DNA from: Chryseobacterium formosense
Lineage (GTDB): Bacteria; Bacteroidota; Bacteroidia; Flavobacteriales; Weeksellaceae
DNA: 64,000 nt
NCBI RefSeq assembly: GCF_900116415.1
Contig: NZ_FPAP01000003.1
Location: 372,001-436,000, forward strand
Direction of reading: 5' to 3'
The notes under the pieces were generated by a model. The model was not told the DNA's origin. It was given only the letters and a program-made list of their open reading frames with translations, and did no database searches. Each line of letters opens with the position of its first letter. Position 1 is the stretch's first letter. Both the position numbers and the translations under genes were made by a program. Shown piece by piece: positions 1 through 9,632 of the stretch.

Positions 1-1746
1 AAGAATATAATTTCCTTTTTGCAGTATAGAGTGCATTTCAAACGTTTGCTTTTTCTGATTGCTTAGCTTTTTTGTATCAATTAATCTTCCCGAAGCGTCG
101 TGAATCTTCATTGTGCAGTTCTTTTTAGCCAAAACAATACCTTCTAACGTAAAATTTCCGTTATTTGGATTATTGTACAGCATCAATTCATTTTCTTTTT
201 TTGTTTCATTTACAGCTAATGTTGTTTTATTAAATTTTGCCATAAAACAGGTTAATCCACTCGTATTCGAGGGATTTCTTGCTGGCATCCAAGCTCCTTC
301 TGTAGTGTAACCGTTATTTGAATTGGTGCTTCCAAACAGATACAGTGTATTATTCTTGAATGCTACATTAATGGGTATAGCAATACCCGCAGCTGCTGAA
401 GAGCCTCCATAATACGATGCCCAGGACAAACTTCCTGATGCGTTGAATTTTGCAAAATAAAAATTGTGCGATCCCACACTATTAGATTCCGGAGCAGACT
501 GATAAGAATTGGGAGTCGCAATATTATTTCCTCCTCCAAACGTAGTTCCGGTAATGTAAATCTGATTACCATCGAGAGCGATTACTTTGTCGAATTCATT
601 CATATCTTCACCGGATGATCCGAAATAGGTACTCCATTCACGATTACCAGATAATGAAAATTTCGAGAGAAAAATATCTGAGCCTCCGGTTACATTCTGC
701 TTAAAACTGGCTGGAGTTCCGAAAAAACTTGAACCATCAAAATTATAATCTGTACCCGTTACATAAAGTCCGGTTTCATTTACGGCTAAATCAGTAAACA
801 TTGCAAATCCGACCGATGGAGCTCCGCCGTAGTAAGTGCCCCACATTCTTGTTCCGTCCGAAGTATTCATTTTGGTGATAGAATTATTTGACGGAGATGT
901 CTGAAATGCGCCGGAAGTCGCCATTGTACTCAATGCTGAATTAGTATTCATACCGGTAAGCATATACAATGCTCCGTTAAAATATTGCATAGAAATGCTT
1001 AAACCTGTAGGCATATACGTACCCCAAATTTTCTGCCCGCCTGGAGAGAGTTTCATCAAATAGCCGCTAGGAATTAATTGTCCTGCAGAATCATAAATAA
1101 TATCGTAATTTTCCTGCAATACACCCGGATTTGAAATATTCTGCAGCATTTGTGTTTCTCCAGATACGTAAACATTGCCTGCTTCATCCAATTCAAGATT
1201 TATAGCTCTGGAAATAGATGGTAAATACGAAGCCCAAATCAAAACTCCTGCGGAAGAATACTTCGCCAGTATTACCTTATGAGTAGAAGATGGTTGTGGA
1301 TCATTGGGTAAATATACTCCTGCTGTAGTTTGTACTGATGGCGGACTTCCAAAAAACAAGTAATATTTATTATCCTGCTGATCAACTTTTTCTAAAGATT
1401 TTGAATCTAATGCATTGAGATATCCATAATAAGAAAGCATACCCGATGAAGATAAATTTGCATCAAAACCGTAAATATCATTTTGTTGATTGCCCCAAGA
1501 ACTACCACCGCCTAGTAAAAACTGATTAAAATAGCTACCAGTCATGTTTTGCTGATTCCACATACTGCCTCTTACATGAAGATTTTGTTGAGAATCAAAT
1601 AAAATTCCTTTTGTGGTATGTATACCGGCTATCTGACCGCCATTTGCTCCGAAATAAGTTCCCCAGCTACGTTCAAATTCAAAAACACTTTGCGAATAGA
1701 AAAAATTAAAAATAAATAAAAGTGCTACAATAAAAGTGCTTTTCAT
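1..1746 (-). CDS. Secreted repeat protein with T9SS sorting tail (3' end beyond window)
   Basis: A frame opens at ATG 1746 and runs 582 codons to the left edge without a stop, so the last residues lie outside. The N-terminus is a clear Sec signal peptide (hydrophobic run ending FFYSQ). The body repeats short modules such as 'WGTYFG', 'LAKYSSAG' and 'LSKFSLSG', the pattern of SBBP-like beta-propeller proteins exported by Bacteroidota. The last visible 80 residues ('LYNNPNNGNFTLEG', then 'MKIHDASGRLID') resemble a type A T9SS C-terminal sorting domain, which directs outer-membrane secretion and surface attachment. The usual YPNP core reads YNNP here. The molecular role is unknown. Its own promoter is visible at 1832-1862. 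Confidence 0.85.
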   Translation of the reverse strand, partial: MKSTFIVALLFIFNFFYSQSVFEFERSWGTYFGANGGQIAGIHTTKGILFDSQQNLHVRGSMWNQQNMTGSYFNQFLLGGGSSWGNQQNDIYGFDANLSSSGMLSYYGYLNALDSKSLEKVDQQDNKYYLFFGSPPSVQTTAGVYLPNDPQPSSTHKVILAKYSSAGVLIWASYLPSISRAINLELDEAGNVYVSGETQMLQNISNPGVLQENYDIIYDSAGQLIPSGYLMKLSPGGQKIWGTYMPTGLSISMQYFNGALYMLTGMNTNSALSTMATSGAFQTSPSNNSITKMNTSDGTRMWGTYYGGAPSVGFAMFTDLAVNETGLYVTGTDYNFDGSSFFGTPASFKQNVTGGSDIFLSKFSLSGNREWSTYFGSSGEDMNEFDKVIALDGNQIYITGTTFGGGNNIATPNSYQSAPESNSVGSHNFYFAKFNASGSLSWASYYGGSSAAAGIAIPINVAFKNNTLYLFGSTNSNNGYTTEGAWMPARNPSNTSGLTCFMAKFNKTTLAVNETKKENELMLYNNPNNGNFTLEGIVLAKKNCTMKIHDASGRLIDTKKLSNQKKQTFEMHSILQKGNYIL

Positions 1747-1831
1747 AGTAATTTGTTTTTTGGTTTTCGATTGAATAATGGATCAATCAAATCATGGGCT
1801 AAAAGTATTCGTATCACTACCCTATTGTTTT

Positions 1832-1862
1832 CAAAGATAACGAACCTGTTTGTAATCAGCAA
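1832..1862 (-). promoter_or_regulatory. Bacteroidota-type promoter for the T9SS protein gene
   Basis: On the minus strand there is TTG (1862-1860), a 20-base gap, then TATCTTTG (1839-1832), matching the flavobacterial TTG / TAnnTTTG consensus. Initiation about 7 bases downstream would give a leader of roughly 80 nt before ATG 1746. Confidence 0.6.
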
Positions 1863-1992
1863 CTTTCAATAATAAATATCAAAATTAAGTGATATATATT
1901 AAATAAAATATACTTAATTAATTAGATGGAAATTCAAGTTATCTGTATAATTTTCAATTAAACCCAACTATAAGCCGCAAAAATTTTTCATA

Positions 1993-3951
1993 TTATTTCT
2001 TCACCACTTTTTCTGTCACTACAGATTTATCAGTTCTAATCTTTAAATAATAAATACCAGCACTAAACGAATTGAAATTAATTTTCGCATTATTATCTTG
2101 CAATTTACCGCCAGAAATTCTCTGTCCTACTGAAGAATACAATTCAAAGCTTTCCAGCTTATTTTTGCTTCTTATATTTAAGATATCTGTAATTGGATTC
2201 GGATATATATCAATTCCGGCAACATCAGCTTTAACTTCACCAGTATTGAGTGAACAATTGGAGCTACTTCCCAATTTGGCAATAAAGAATTGAGAATACC
2301 CGGTCATACTTGTACTGTATAAAGTAGGAATCCCATCATTAGAAGCAGCAAATAATTGATCGGTAAAAAAACCTCCGACAATATAATTCCCATCTTTATC
2401 AACTGTAACAGCCGTAATCTGATCCTCGGTAGAATAATTACTTTCAATTTCATGTGTTGCGATGACAGCTCCGGTTTGAAGATTCAATCGTACCATAAAG
2501 GGATCTGATCTTGCATTTAATGGTTTTGTCAGCGGAAAATTAGCCCATTTTTCACGAATTGCTCCTTTTGTAAAAGCTATTTCATCACCATTGATCGCCA
2601 AGCCTCCAATGAAATTTACGGAGAGCGACTGGTCATCATGAATACCGTTTAATCCGTTCTCAAGCGGCACTGTCATCCAAAGCACATTTCCTGAAGGGTT
2701 CATTTTAGCAACAAAAGGAATTGTATTATTCAAATTGGTTGAGGGCAAGGTGAAATTGCCAAAAGTACAGGTTGGTGACCAGCCATTTACATTATTTACC
2801 GGAAATTTAGAATAGTGCCCACAAATATAAATATTGGAGTTTTGATCTTTTTTGATGTCGAAAATTTTTTCGAACTGCTTCTGCCCCGGTCCCATGAATG
2901 GAAACACAAATTCTTTCCTCCATATCTCGTTTCCTGTAGCTCCGTCAAACGTAAAAATAAAACCTTCATTGTTGAATGGTAATCCGCCATAAGATAGATT
3001 GGTATATTGAAAACTACCGGTTCCGTACATTCTCCTGCCTGTAATATAATATCGATTCAGATTTTCATCATACAGCAATTTTGCCTGACCGTCAATAGAT
3101 GTTCCTCCAAAATCACCGGTAATAGGAAGCAACATCGGATTTGGGGCAACGGTCATATTTCCATTGTCATAATTAAATTTTACAAGATAATATTGAGGAC
3201 CTACATTGTTATTCCCTAAAGCCATATCATAATCAAACGAATTGGGTACCGTAATTTTCCCATCAAGATGAGTTCCTTTGTAAAAACCAAGAACAGCATG
3301 AATATTTTTATTGCCATCCATGTCCCAAAGACCGTTATCACCTCTTCCTACAGGAAACGTTACATCTCCCTGCAAAGCTTTATACCAAACCAAATTACCG
3401 GTAGCAGTATTGTATTTGAGAAGGTACATTGTTTTAAAAGCGGGATCTATTGCATTACCGTACGGATAAGGCGGTGCAGGAAGAGCAGAAATAACCGGCA
3501 ATGTAACATTCGTATCCAAATGTGTTGGGCTGAAGTTCGAAGGAGAATCCACAGCGACATTATTTGAAAGATTGGCCATTAAATATATTCCGCCGTTGTT
3601 ATCTACTTCTATTTTCATGGCAAATTCTGAATTGGTATATCCACCAATAACGGTTTTCCATCGCAGATTCCCAACACAATCCGTAGAATATAACAACAAA
3701 TCCCGAGTCCCATATACTGTTACAGGAGAGTCATTTACTAATGGCTGGTTATTATAAATCCAGGTAAGAAAATAATAATTGCCATTATTGTCAGTCGTAA
3801 TCGCTTTGATATTTTCATCTGCAGAAGTAGATGCGAAAACATCATGACCATTATTGCCTCCACCCTGTTTAGCCCATTGCCATTGATAGGTCTGTGATAG
3901 GAATAAACTTGCCTGAAATAAAAAATAAATAATGAGTAGGTTTTTTTTCAT
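1993..3951 (-). CDS. Secreted T9SS type A sorting domain protein
   Basis: 652 residues beginning with a Sec signal peptide (MKKNLLIIYFLFQASLFLSQ). The middle consists of repeated strands such as 'YLLKYNTATGNLVWYKAL' and 'FIFTFDGATGNEIWRKE', a PQQ/SBBP-like propeller fold. The last 75 residues are a textbook T9SS type A sorting domain: 'IDIYPNPITDILNIRS', then 'FELYSSVGQRISG' and a terminal 'YYLKIRTDKSVVTEKVVKK'. The protein is expected to cross the outer membrane through the type IX system and be released or attached to the surface. It has the same architecture as its neighbour at 1-1746 but little direct similarity, so it is probably an independent family member. The function is unknown; a structural or adhesive surface role is only an inference. 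Confidence 0.88.
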   Translation of the reverse strand: MKKNLLIIYFLFQASLFLSQTYQWQWAKQGGGNNGHDVFASTSADENIKAITTDNNGNYYFLTWIYNNQPLVNDSPVTVYGTRDLLLYSTDCVGNLRWKTVIGGYTNSEFAMKIEVDNNGGIYLMANLSNNVAVDSPSNFSPTHLDTNVTLPVISALPAPPYPYGNAIDPAFKTMYLLKYNTATGNLVWYKALQGDVTFPVGRGDNGLWDMDGNKNIHAVLGFYKGTHLDGKITVPNSFDYDMALGNNNVGPQYYLVKFNYDNGNMTVAPNPMLLPITGDFGGTSIDGQAKLLYDENLNRYYITGRRMYGTGSFQYTNLSYGGLPFNNEGFIFTFDGATGNEIWRKEFVFPFMGPGQKQFEKIFDIKKDQNSNIYICGHYSKFPVNNVNGWSPTCTFGNFTLPSTNLNNTIPFVAKMNPSGNVLWMTVPLENGLNGIHDDQSLSVNFIGGLAINGDEIAFTKGAIREKWANFPLTKPLNARSDPFMVRLNLQTGAVIATHEIESNYSTEDQITAVTVDKDGNYIVGGFFTDQLFAASNDGIPTLYSTSMTGYSQFFIAKLGSSSNCSLNTGEVKADVAGIDIYPNPITDILNIRSKNKLESFELYSSVGQRISGGKLQDNNAKINFNSFSAGIYYLKIRTDKSVVTEKVVKK

Positions 3952-4365
3952 AAGATGATCTGGTTATTAGTTTTTACGTATCTCATAATCTTAGGAACGA
4001 ATAATTACAAAAGATCCCGGGGTAAAAATATCAAAAATATGTGAAATATTTACAATTCATATTAGTTTATTTTTAACATTAAAAAATTTAATTATCCTAT
4101 AAGAAGCAACTGTAAAAAAGAAGAGCAATGCACCAGAAATGGATCTGCAAAATCAAACTTAACTCACAAAAATATTGAGATCAAAGAAGAACTTGATCAA
4201 GAGATGAAATTTCAAAAAAAACTCACTAAGATCAAAATAAAGATGATGAAGACAAAAAAACTGTGCTGTAATCTATTTTAAAACTAAAATTCTATGAAAA
4301 TGCATTTCAAACAACACAATTAAACTTTGAATTATTAAAAAAAAATTGATTAGCAATTAATTCCA
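3952..4365. other. AT-rich intergenic stretch, no supported gene
   Basis: About 410 bases between the T9SS gene and the tRNA terminator. The segment 4085-4283 reads as a Lys/Glu-rich open frame on the plus strand, but it has no ATG/GTG/TTG start near its beginning and no recognisable domain. A TATTTTTG -7-like element (minus strand, 4039-4032) could serve the T9SS gene, but no -33 TTG lies at the right distance. Confidence 0.5.
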
Positions 4366-4407
4366 ACATAAAAAAAGAGAAAGCATTATTTAAAAATGCT
4401 TTCTCTT
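4366..4407 (-). terminator. Rho-independent terminator of the tRNA-Arg transcript
   Basis: A perfect 13-bp inverted repeat (4375-4387 with 4395-4407, 7-base loop) is followed on the minus strand by a run of seven T. It starts only a few bases after the tRNA 3' end. Confidence 0.85.
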
Positions 4408-4413
4408 ATTGGG

Positions 4414-4487
4414 TGACCTCGGAGGGATTCGAACCCCCAACCCTCGGAGCCGAAATCCGATATTCTATCCAGTTGAACTACGAAGCC
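4414..4487 (-). tRNA. tRNA-Arg, anticodon TCG
   Basis: A 74-nt cloverleaf reads on the minus strand from G4487. The acceptor stem is GGCTTCG with CGAGGTC (two G-U pairs) and the discriminator is A. The anticodon stem TCGGA/TCCGA encloses the loop TTTCGGC, placing TCG at positions 34-36, for CGN arginine codons. The T-arm contains GGTTCGAATCC. The CCA end is not encoded; the DNA reads CCC after the discriminator. Confidence 0.93.
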
Positions 4488-4565
4488 TATTTTTTTATAA
4501 GTGATGAGGAATTAGTAATAAATAATGCAAATATTGCCCCATTACTAATTACTCATTACCCATAT

Positions 4566-6335
4566 TTAGAACGTGATCTTCACACCTCCCAAAATCTGTG
4601 CACCAAGAACTTTATATCCTTTGTACGTTTGATATTTTGAGCTCAGAAGATTGTTTCCGAGTGCGAAAATACTGAAATTTTTGTGAATTTTATACTCTGC
4701 AGACAAGTTTAAATCTGCATAACCACCAACTTTATCATTGGTATCTTCCGTAGACTGGAAAATTAATGCAGGACTTCCCGTTCCTTCAAGCATGTAAGAA
4801 TTTGTCGTTCTGTCTGTTGCAAAAATTCCTTTGAACCCTAAAGACAATTTTTTCTCCAACATCGTATATTTTGCACCAATACTTCCGCTCACTAAAGGAA
4901 CATTATAAATGTTTTCATAATTCTTCAGATCATACTTCAAAAATCTCACATCAGCATCCACAATAAGATTTTCTAATGGGAAATACTGCAAACTACCTTT
5001 AATATCGCTTACATTTCCGTCATCATAAATGGCAGAAAAAGTATTTGCAAAATCATATCCCGGTCTGTCTAAAGTAAATTCATTATTGAAAAGATTATTG
5101 GCTCCGAAGAACATAATATTTCTCATTTTTCCGAATCCTGCAGAAACATCATATTTGAAAGTCTCATCAATATCTCCTCTCAAACCTGCATAAATATGAT
5201 ATTGGGTTTCTGTTGGTCTCAACATCTGGTCAGATACCAAAAAAGGATTTTCCTGCAAAAGTTCAGCGTATGTGTTTAATTTTAAACCACCGTCAACTCC
5301 ACCATAGAATTTGAATTCTTTTGAAGCAGCCACCTGAAATTCAGCCTGCGGAAACCAATATGTTTTGTTATTCTTTAATTCTTCCGCTAAAATTAAGTTT
5401 GAATTTCTTGCATTCAGGAAAGTAATTCCAGAACCGAGCATCAAATAAGATTCTCCTTTGGCAAAAGTCAGTTTAGGCGTAATATTAGCGTTGAAAAATG
5501 TTGCAGAATTTTTATTTAAAAGATTAAAATCAGTCTTTACCGTTTCTAAGCCTAAACCTAAGTCAGCATTCATCACGATTCCACTTTTTGCAATCTCAAC
5601 CGCGTGTTTTGAGAGGTTTGCCAATATGGAAGCCTGATTTTCTTTTGCATCAAAATGATCCGATAAAAATGAAGATTTTACTCTTACGTCATTCAGAATT
5701 TCATTTGAATAAAAATCATAATAACCGTTTACCTTAAACTGGTTCACTTTCTGTTTCAAATCAACATCTGCTGAAGGTGTTAAAGCATAAATTCCATAGT
5801 AATTATAGTTATTTAAACCATATTCAGCATTCACATTGATCTTACCTTTCTCTCCGTAAGAATTTAAAAAAGCTCCAAGAGTTGCAGAACTTTGTTTGGA
5901 ATCCCAATCGTAGTCTTTTTTCAGACCGTTGGTTGATAAAACATGAACATCTGCACCCACTTCCAGTTTATTTTCAAGCGTTGTAGAGACATTAGCATCC
6001 GCTAAAATCTTCCCATAGTTCCCCATTCCGAGCTGGAAATAGTTATTCTGAGCCGTTCCGTCAAATTTCGGAGCTACATCTTCACCCTGAATCGTAGAAG
6101 TTTTAAAATCTGAAACGGCAGGAACATCCGTAATGGTATATTTCACAGGATTTGCTGATTTCTCTTCCGGCGGATAATTTTTTTCCGTCACCACAGAAGT
6201 TTTTTTCTTCTCGATTTTCTTTACTTCCGGCTCTCTTTTTTTATTAAGAATAAGCTTCTCTTCTTTGATCTGAGAAAACGCTACCGACGAAATTCCTAAG
6301 AATAGTATAGATAATATTTGAATTTTCTTGTTCAT
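4566..6335 (-). CDS. TonB-receptor-like outer-membrane beta-barrel protein
   Basis: 589 residues with a Sec signal peptide (about 1-21, ending VAFSQ) and a charged Lys/Glu-rich linker (22-60). From about residue 90 onward there is a long series of alternating amphipathic strands typical of an outer-membrane barrel. The C-terminus ends in phenylalanine ('GGVKITF'), as expected for recognition by the barrel-insertion machinery. No TonB box or plug domain can be made out, so it is a barrel related to TonB-dependent receptors rather than a standard transporter. It lies 82 bases behind the giant TPR gene in the same direction, and the pair probably forms one transcription unit with a shared envelope role. 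The substrate is unknown. Confidence 0.75.
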   Translation of the reverse strand: MNKKIQILSILFLGISSVAFSQIKEEKLILNKKREPEVKKIEKKKTSVVTEKNYPPEEKSANPVKYTITDVPAVSDFKTSTIQGEDVAPKFDGTAQNNYFQLGMGNYGKILADANVSTTLENKLEVGADVHVLSTNGLKKDYDWDSKQSSATLGAFLNSYGEKGKINVNAEYGLNNYNYYGIYALTPSADVDLKQKVNQFKVNGYYDFYSNEILNDVRVKSSFLSDHFDAKENQASILANLSKHAVEIAKSGIVMNADLGLGLETVKTDFNLLNKNSATFFNANITPKLTFAKGESYLMLGSGITFLNARNSNLILAEELKNNKTYWFPQAEFQVAASKEFKFYGGVDGGLKLNTYAELLQENPFLVSDQMLRPTETQYHIYAGLRGDIDETFKYDVSAGFGKMRNIMFFGANNLFNNEFTLDRPGYDFANTFSAIYDDGNVSDIKGSLQYFPLENLIVDADVRFLKYDLKNYENIYNVPLVSGSIGAKYTMLEKKLSLGFKGIFATDRTTNSYMLEGTGSPALIFQSTEDTNDKVGGYADLNLSAEYKIHKNFSIFALGNNLLSSKYQTYKGYKVLGAQILGGVKITF

Positions 6336-6417
6336 TGCTTATTGTATTAAGTATTGATGTACAAAGGATTAATGATTTAAAATTAATAATCTGCTGTACT
6401 GAATACATGAGTACATT

Positions 6418-9381
6418 TTACTTTTTAATAGTCTTTTTAACCTCTTTCGCTTCCGCTACAATTTCAGGGAAATCAGCATAGTTTGCAATAATCTGGTCAC
6501 AGGTATAACTTGCCTGATAATTATCTTTCAGACCGACATAATTTTTAGCCATCAACACCAAAGCTTTTGCTCCCCAATAATCTTCTGATGCGTAATTGTT
6601 GGCAATTTTAAAGATGGTCTCGTTAGATGATTTAAATGCTTTTGCTTTATTCTGATAGAATGCTTTTGCGTAAAGTGCTTCAGCTGCAACTTCGGTGTTT
6701 GATGATTTTTCAAGAGCCGTATAAGCCGTCTGAGCGTCTTTTTCTTTTCCTGAATTCATCAGACTTCTCGCCTTGATTACTTTTGCAGTTTCAATTACCG
6801 CTGCAGAGTTTTTGTTGTTGCTGATTACGGCATTGGCTAATTTTTCTGCTTCTGAGAAATTCTTTTCTTCCGCATACACTTTCATCAATTCTACATTCGC
6901 ATAATTTTTCACATTAACGTCTGACGAATTTCTGATATTCTCTAAATACTTCTTAGCTTCTGCAGAATTCCCCTGAGCCAAATAAATTTGTGCTAAACGG
7001 GTCTGCGCATCATCCTGATAATCGTTCTGAACATTTCCTACTTCCTGAAGAACCAAGAGTGCTTTTGTAGGATTATTGGTCTGATAATAACTTTCTCCTA
7101 ACTCGTATTTAGCCTGATAAAGACCTTCTCCGGTAGGATTTTGGGTTAAATATTTCTCGTAATAAGAAATTGCATTTTTGTAATCTTTCTTTGTGAAGTA
7201 CTGTTTTCCGGTTGATAGGTTGATTTCATCGATTTCTGATGCTTCAACATTCACCCCGATATTTCTTGCAAAACTTTCATATCCTGAAACATCACCATTT
7301 TTCGTAAAAATAGGTTTTGCTGCCTGAACAATTTTTTGTGCATAAGCTGTATTTTTATACTGTTCGCCTAAAGATTTCAGTTCAGATAGCGCTTTATCAT
7401 TTTGATTCTGATCGATATAATTCTGCGCTCTGTAAATCGCTGCATTTGCCACCAAATCTCTGTCTGAAGAAGATTTAACAACTTTTCCGAAGAAATCGTT
7501 TGAATTGCTGTAATCATTCTGAGCTGCATAAGCTACTCCGATTTCATATTGCGCATCATCGATGTATTCGGAAGCAGGATATTTTGAAATCAATGATTTT
7601 AAGTTCGTGATTTTCGCTGCATGATCATTTTTAAATCCTAAAGCCAAAGCTTTTTGGTATAAAGTATAATCTGTAGCGTCTTCGTTTTTATCGTAAATCG
7701 CAATTGCCTGATCCAGATCGTTATTAGCATAATTAATGTCTGCTAAACGAAGCTCAGCATCATTTTTAAACTCAGGTTTTGGATCTTTTAAATATTGGGT
7801 GAAATACTGTTCAGCCTGATCGAATTTTTTAGATTTAAAATAAGCGTATCCCAAATCGTAAGGTAACTGCTGTTTTTCAGGGAAACTTTCATTCGCTAAT
7901 TTCTCGTAACGGGCAATTGCCGAAGGATAATTTCCTTTCTGATAATACACCTGACCCAACCAGTATAACGCTCTGCTGTGGAATTCTTTATTTAAATCAA
8001 ACTCCAGACTTCTTAAGAAATATCTTTCCGCTTCGTCAAAATTACCTTTGTTGAATTCCTCAGTTCCCAATAAATAAGAAACTTCCTGATCTACTTTATC
8101 GGTTTCAGGGGTAGAATTCGGCAATTTATCGATCGCATTCAATGTCTCTTTAAAGTTCCCGGAATACAGATACGATTTCACCAAAAGTGATCTCATTTCC
8201 GAAGTTTTCGCATCATTATTGTTGATGGTAATATAGTTCTGGATAACGTTTGTAGGATTTTCAAACGGGTTTCCGATGTCGTAGCTTAATTTTGCATACT
8301 GTTCGTGCGCCAGCTTTTTCACATTCGCATCATAATCCATCTGATAAGACGAACGGAACGCGGAAAGAGCTTCCTGCTTTTTGTCAACCGCTAAATAAGC
8401 ATTTCCTAACTGATAATATGCATTCTGAGCCAAAGCTGAATTGCTGTTCAGTAACTGGTTGTAATATGAAACGGCTTCATCATACTTTTTCAGCTGTGCC
8501 GCTACAAATCCCATTTCGTACAAATCATTTTCTGAAGGATTCAATTGTACCGCCAGATAATCTTTCAGATGCGGATAAGCAGAATTGTAATCATTCTTCA
8601 TGAAATAAGATTCACCGATGATTTTGTGAACCTCTGCTTTGTATGATTCTGAAATATCTTCATTTAATAGAGCAGTTCCTTCCGAAATCGCTTTATCATA
8701 ATCTTTATCGTTGTAGTACATCTGTACATAATACGGACGCACCAGTTTTGAAAATTTAGGCTGATCTTTTACCGAATCAAAATATTGGAACGCCTGAACG
8801 TTGTCTCTTTTGGAATAATACAAATGTCCCAACATATAAGCAATATCACCTTTCTGCGATTCATCGGCAGTTTTGTAAGCTTCTTCCAATGCATCAATCG
8901 CACCTTTTGCGTCGCCCATCATAAATTTAGCATACCCCAGTTTCAGAATATATTGCGTATTTTCTTCACGGGTCAGCTGATATTGATTAACTTTCTTTAA
9001 AGTTTTTAAAGCCTCCTTAAAATCTTTTTTAGCCAGATAATAATCTGCCAAAGGTAAATTCGCCTGTGCAAAATAAGCCGAATTAGGATATTCTTTCATA
9101 AAAGCCGTTAAACCTTCTTCCGCATGATTTTTCTGAAGGATAACGCCAATCACATTATCAAAAAACTGCGCTGCTTCTTTTTTAGACTGCACCAGATTCT
9201 GATTGTAGAAATACTGTCGTGCATATTCGTATTGGGAAGCGTTGTATATTTTGGTCTGATAAAGATTCTGGGCAAGATTAAACCTGTAGTTTTCCTTTTG
9301 GGTAAAGTATTGAGACTGTTGCGCTTCGGAAACTCCAAAATAGAAAACAGCAGCCGCTAAAAATATTTTTTTTGATTTCAT
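6418..9381 (-). CDS. Large periplasmic tetratricopeptide repeat protein
   Basis: 987 residues from ATG 9381. An upstream in-frame TTG at 9390 would add three residues before the signal peptide and is less likely. The signal peptide 'MKSKKIFLAAAVFYFGVSEAQ' is followed by more than 20 TPR-type helical hairpins, recognisable from repeated 'A..YLG..Y...G....A...Y' patterns across the whole length. Such TPR solenoids act as protein-binding scaffolds; in this group they often assist outer-membrane or secretion machinery. The following gene encodes an outer-membrane barrel, which suggests that the TPR protein helps assemble or gate it. That link is inferred from gene order only. No enzymatic motif is visible. 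Confidence 0.85.
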   Translation of the reverse strand: MKSKKIFLAAAVFYFGVSEAQQSQYFTQKENYRFNLAQNLYQTKIYNASQYEYARQYFYNQNLVQSKKEAAQFFDNVIGVILQKNHAEEGLTAFMKEYPNSAYFAQANLPLADYYLAKKDFKEALKTLKKVNQYQLTREENTQYILKLGYAKFMMGDAKGAIDALEEAYKTADESQKGDIAYMLGHLYYSKRDNVQAFQYFDSVKDQPKFSKLVRPYYVQMYYNDKDYDKAISEGTALLNEDISESYKAEVHKIIGESYFMKNDYNSAYPHLKDYLAVQLNPSENDLYEMGFVAAQLKKYDEAVSYYNQLLNSNSALAQNAYYQLGNAYLAVDKKQEALSAFRSSYQMDYDANVKKLAHEQYAKLSYDIGNPFENPTNVIQNYITINNNDAKTSEMRSLLVKSYLYSGNFKETLNAIDKLPNSTPETDKVDQEVSYLLGTEEFNKGNFDEAERYFLRSLEFDLNKEFHSRALYWLGQVYYQKGNYPSAIARYEKLANESFPEKQQLPYDLGYAYFKSKKFDQAEQYFTQYLKDPKPEFKNDAELRLADINYANNDLDQAIAIYDKNEDATDYTLYQKALALGFKNDHAAKITNLKSLISKYPASEYIDDAQYEIGVAYAAQNDYSNSNDFFGKVVKSSSDRDLVANAAIYRAQNYIDQNQNDKALSELKSLGEQYKNTAYAQKIVQAAKPIFTKNGDVSGYESFARNIGVNVEASEIDEINLSTGKQYFTKKDYKNAISYYEKYLTQNPTGEGLYQAKYELGESYYQTNNPTKALLVLQEVGNVQNDYQDDAQTRLAQIYLAQGNSAEAKKYLENIRNSSDVNVKNYANVELMKVYAEEKNFSEAEKLANAVISNNKNSAAVIETAKVIKARSLMNSGKEKDAQTAYTALEKSSNTEVAAEALYAKAFYQNKAKAFKSSNETIFKIANNYASEDYWGAKALVLMAKNYVGLKDNYQASYTCDQIIANYADFPEIVAEAKEVKKTIKK

Positions 9382-9597
9382 TAATATCAAATTTTAAAAT
9401 GGGAAGGCTTCAAAAATGAGACCATTTATTTTAAATTTCAGATAAGATTTTATCCACAAATTATCAACGAAAATATCGAAAAGATATTGTATAAACAAGT
9501 CTTTTTACATAATGTTAGTATGTGGATTATTTTTTAATACTAATTAACTTTTGTATAAGAAATATTAAGAAAATATTAATTATTTAACAGAAATAAT

Positions 9598-9605
9598 TAC
9601 ATTTG
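9598..9605 (+). promoter_or_regulatory. -7 element of the permease promoter
   Basis: TACATTTG fits TAnnTTTG, and initiation a few bases downstream gives a leader of about 22 nt before ATG 9633. No TTG is present at the -33 distance. The element overlaps the alternative TTG start at 9603, which argues for the ATG. Confidence 0.4.
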
Positions 9606-9632
9606 TTTTTTTCAACTTATATATCATATTTC

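Noticed and set aside
4085..4283. Lys/Glu-rich plus-strand reading frame between the T9SS gene and the tRNA
   Set aside because: It has no normal start codon, no promoter of good quality and no recognisable domain. The composition is what AT-rich intergenic DNA yields by chance.
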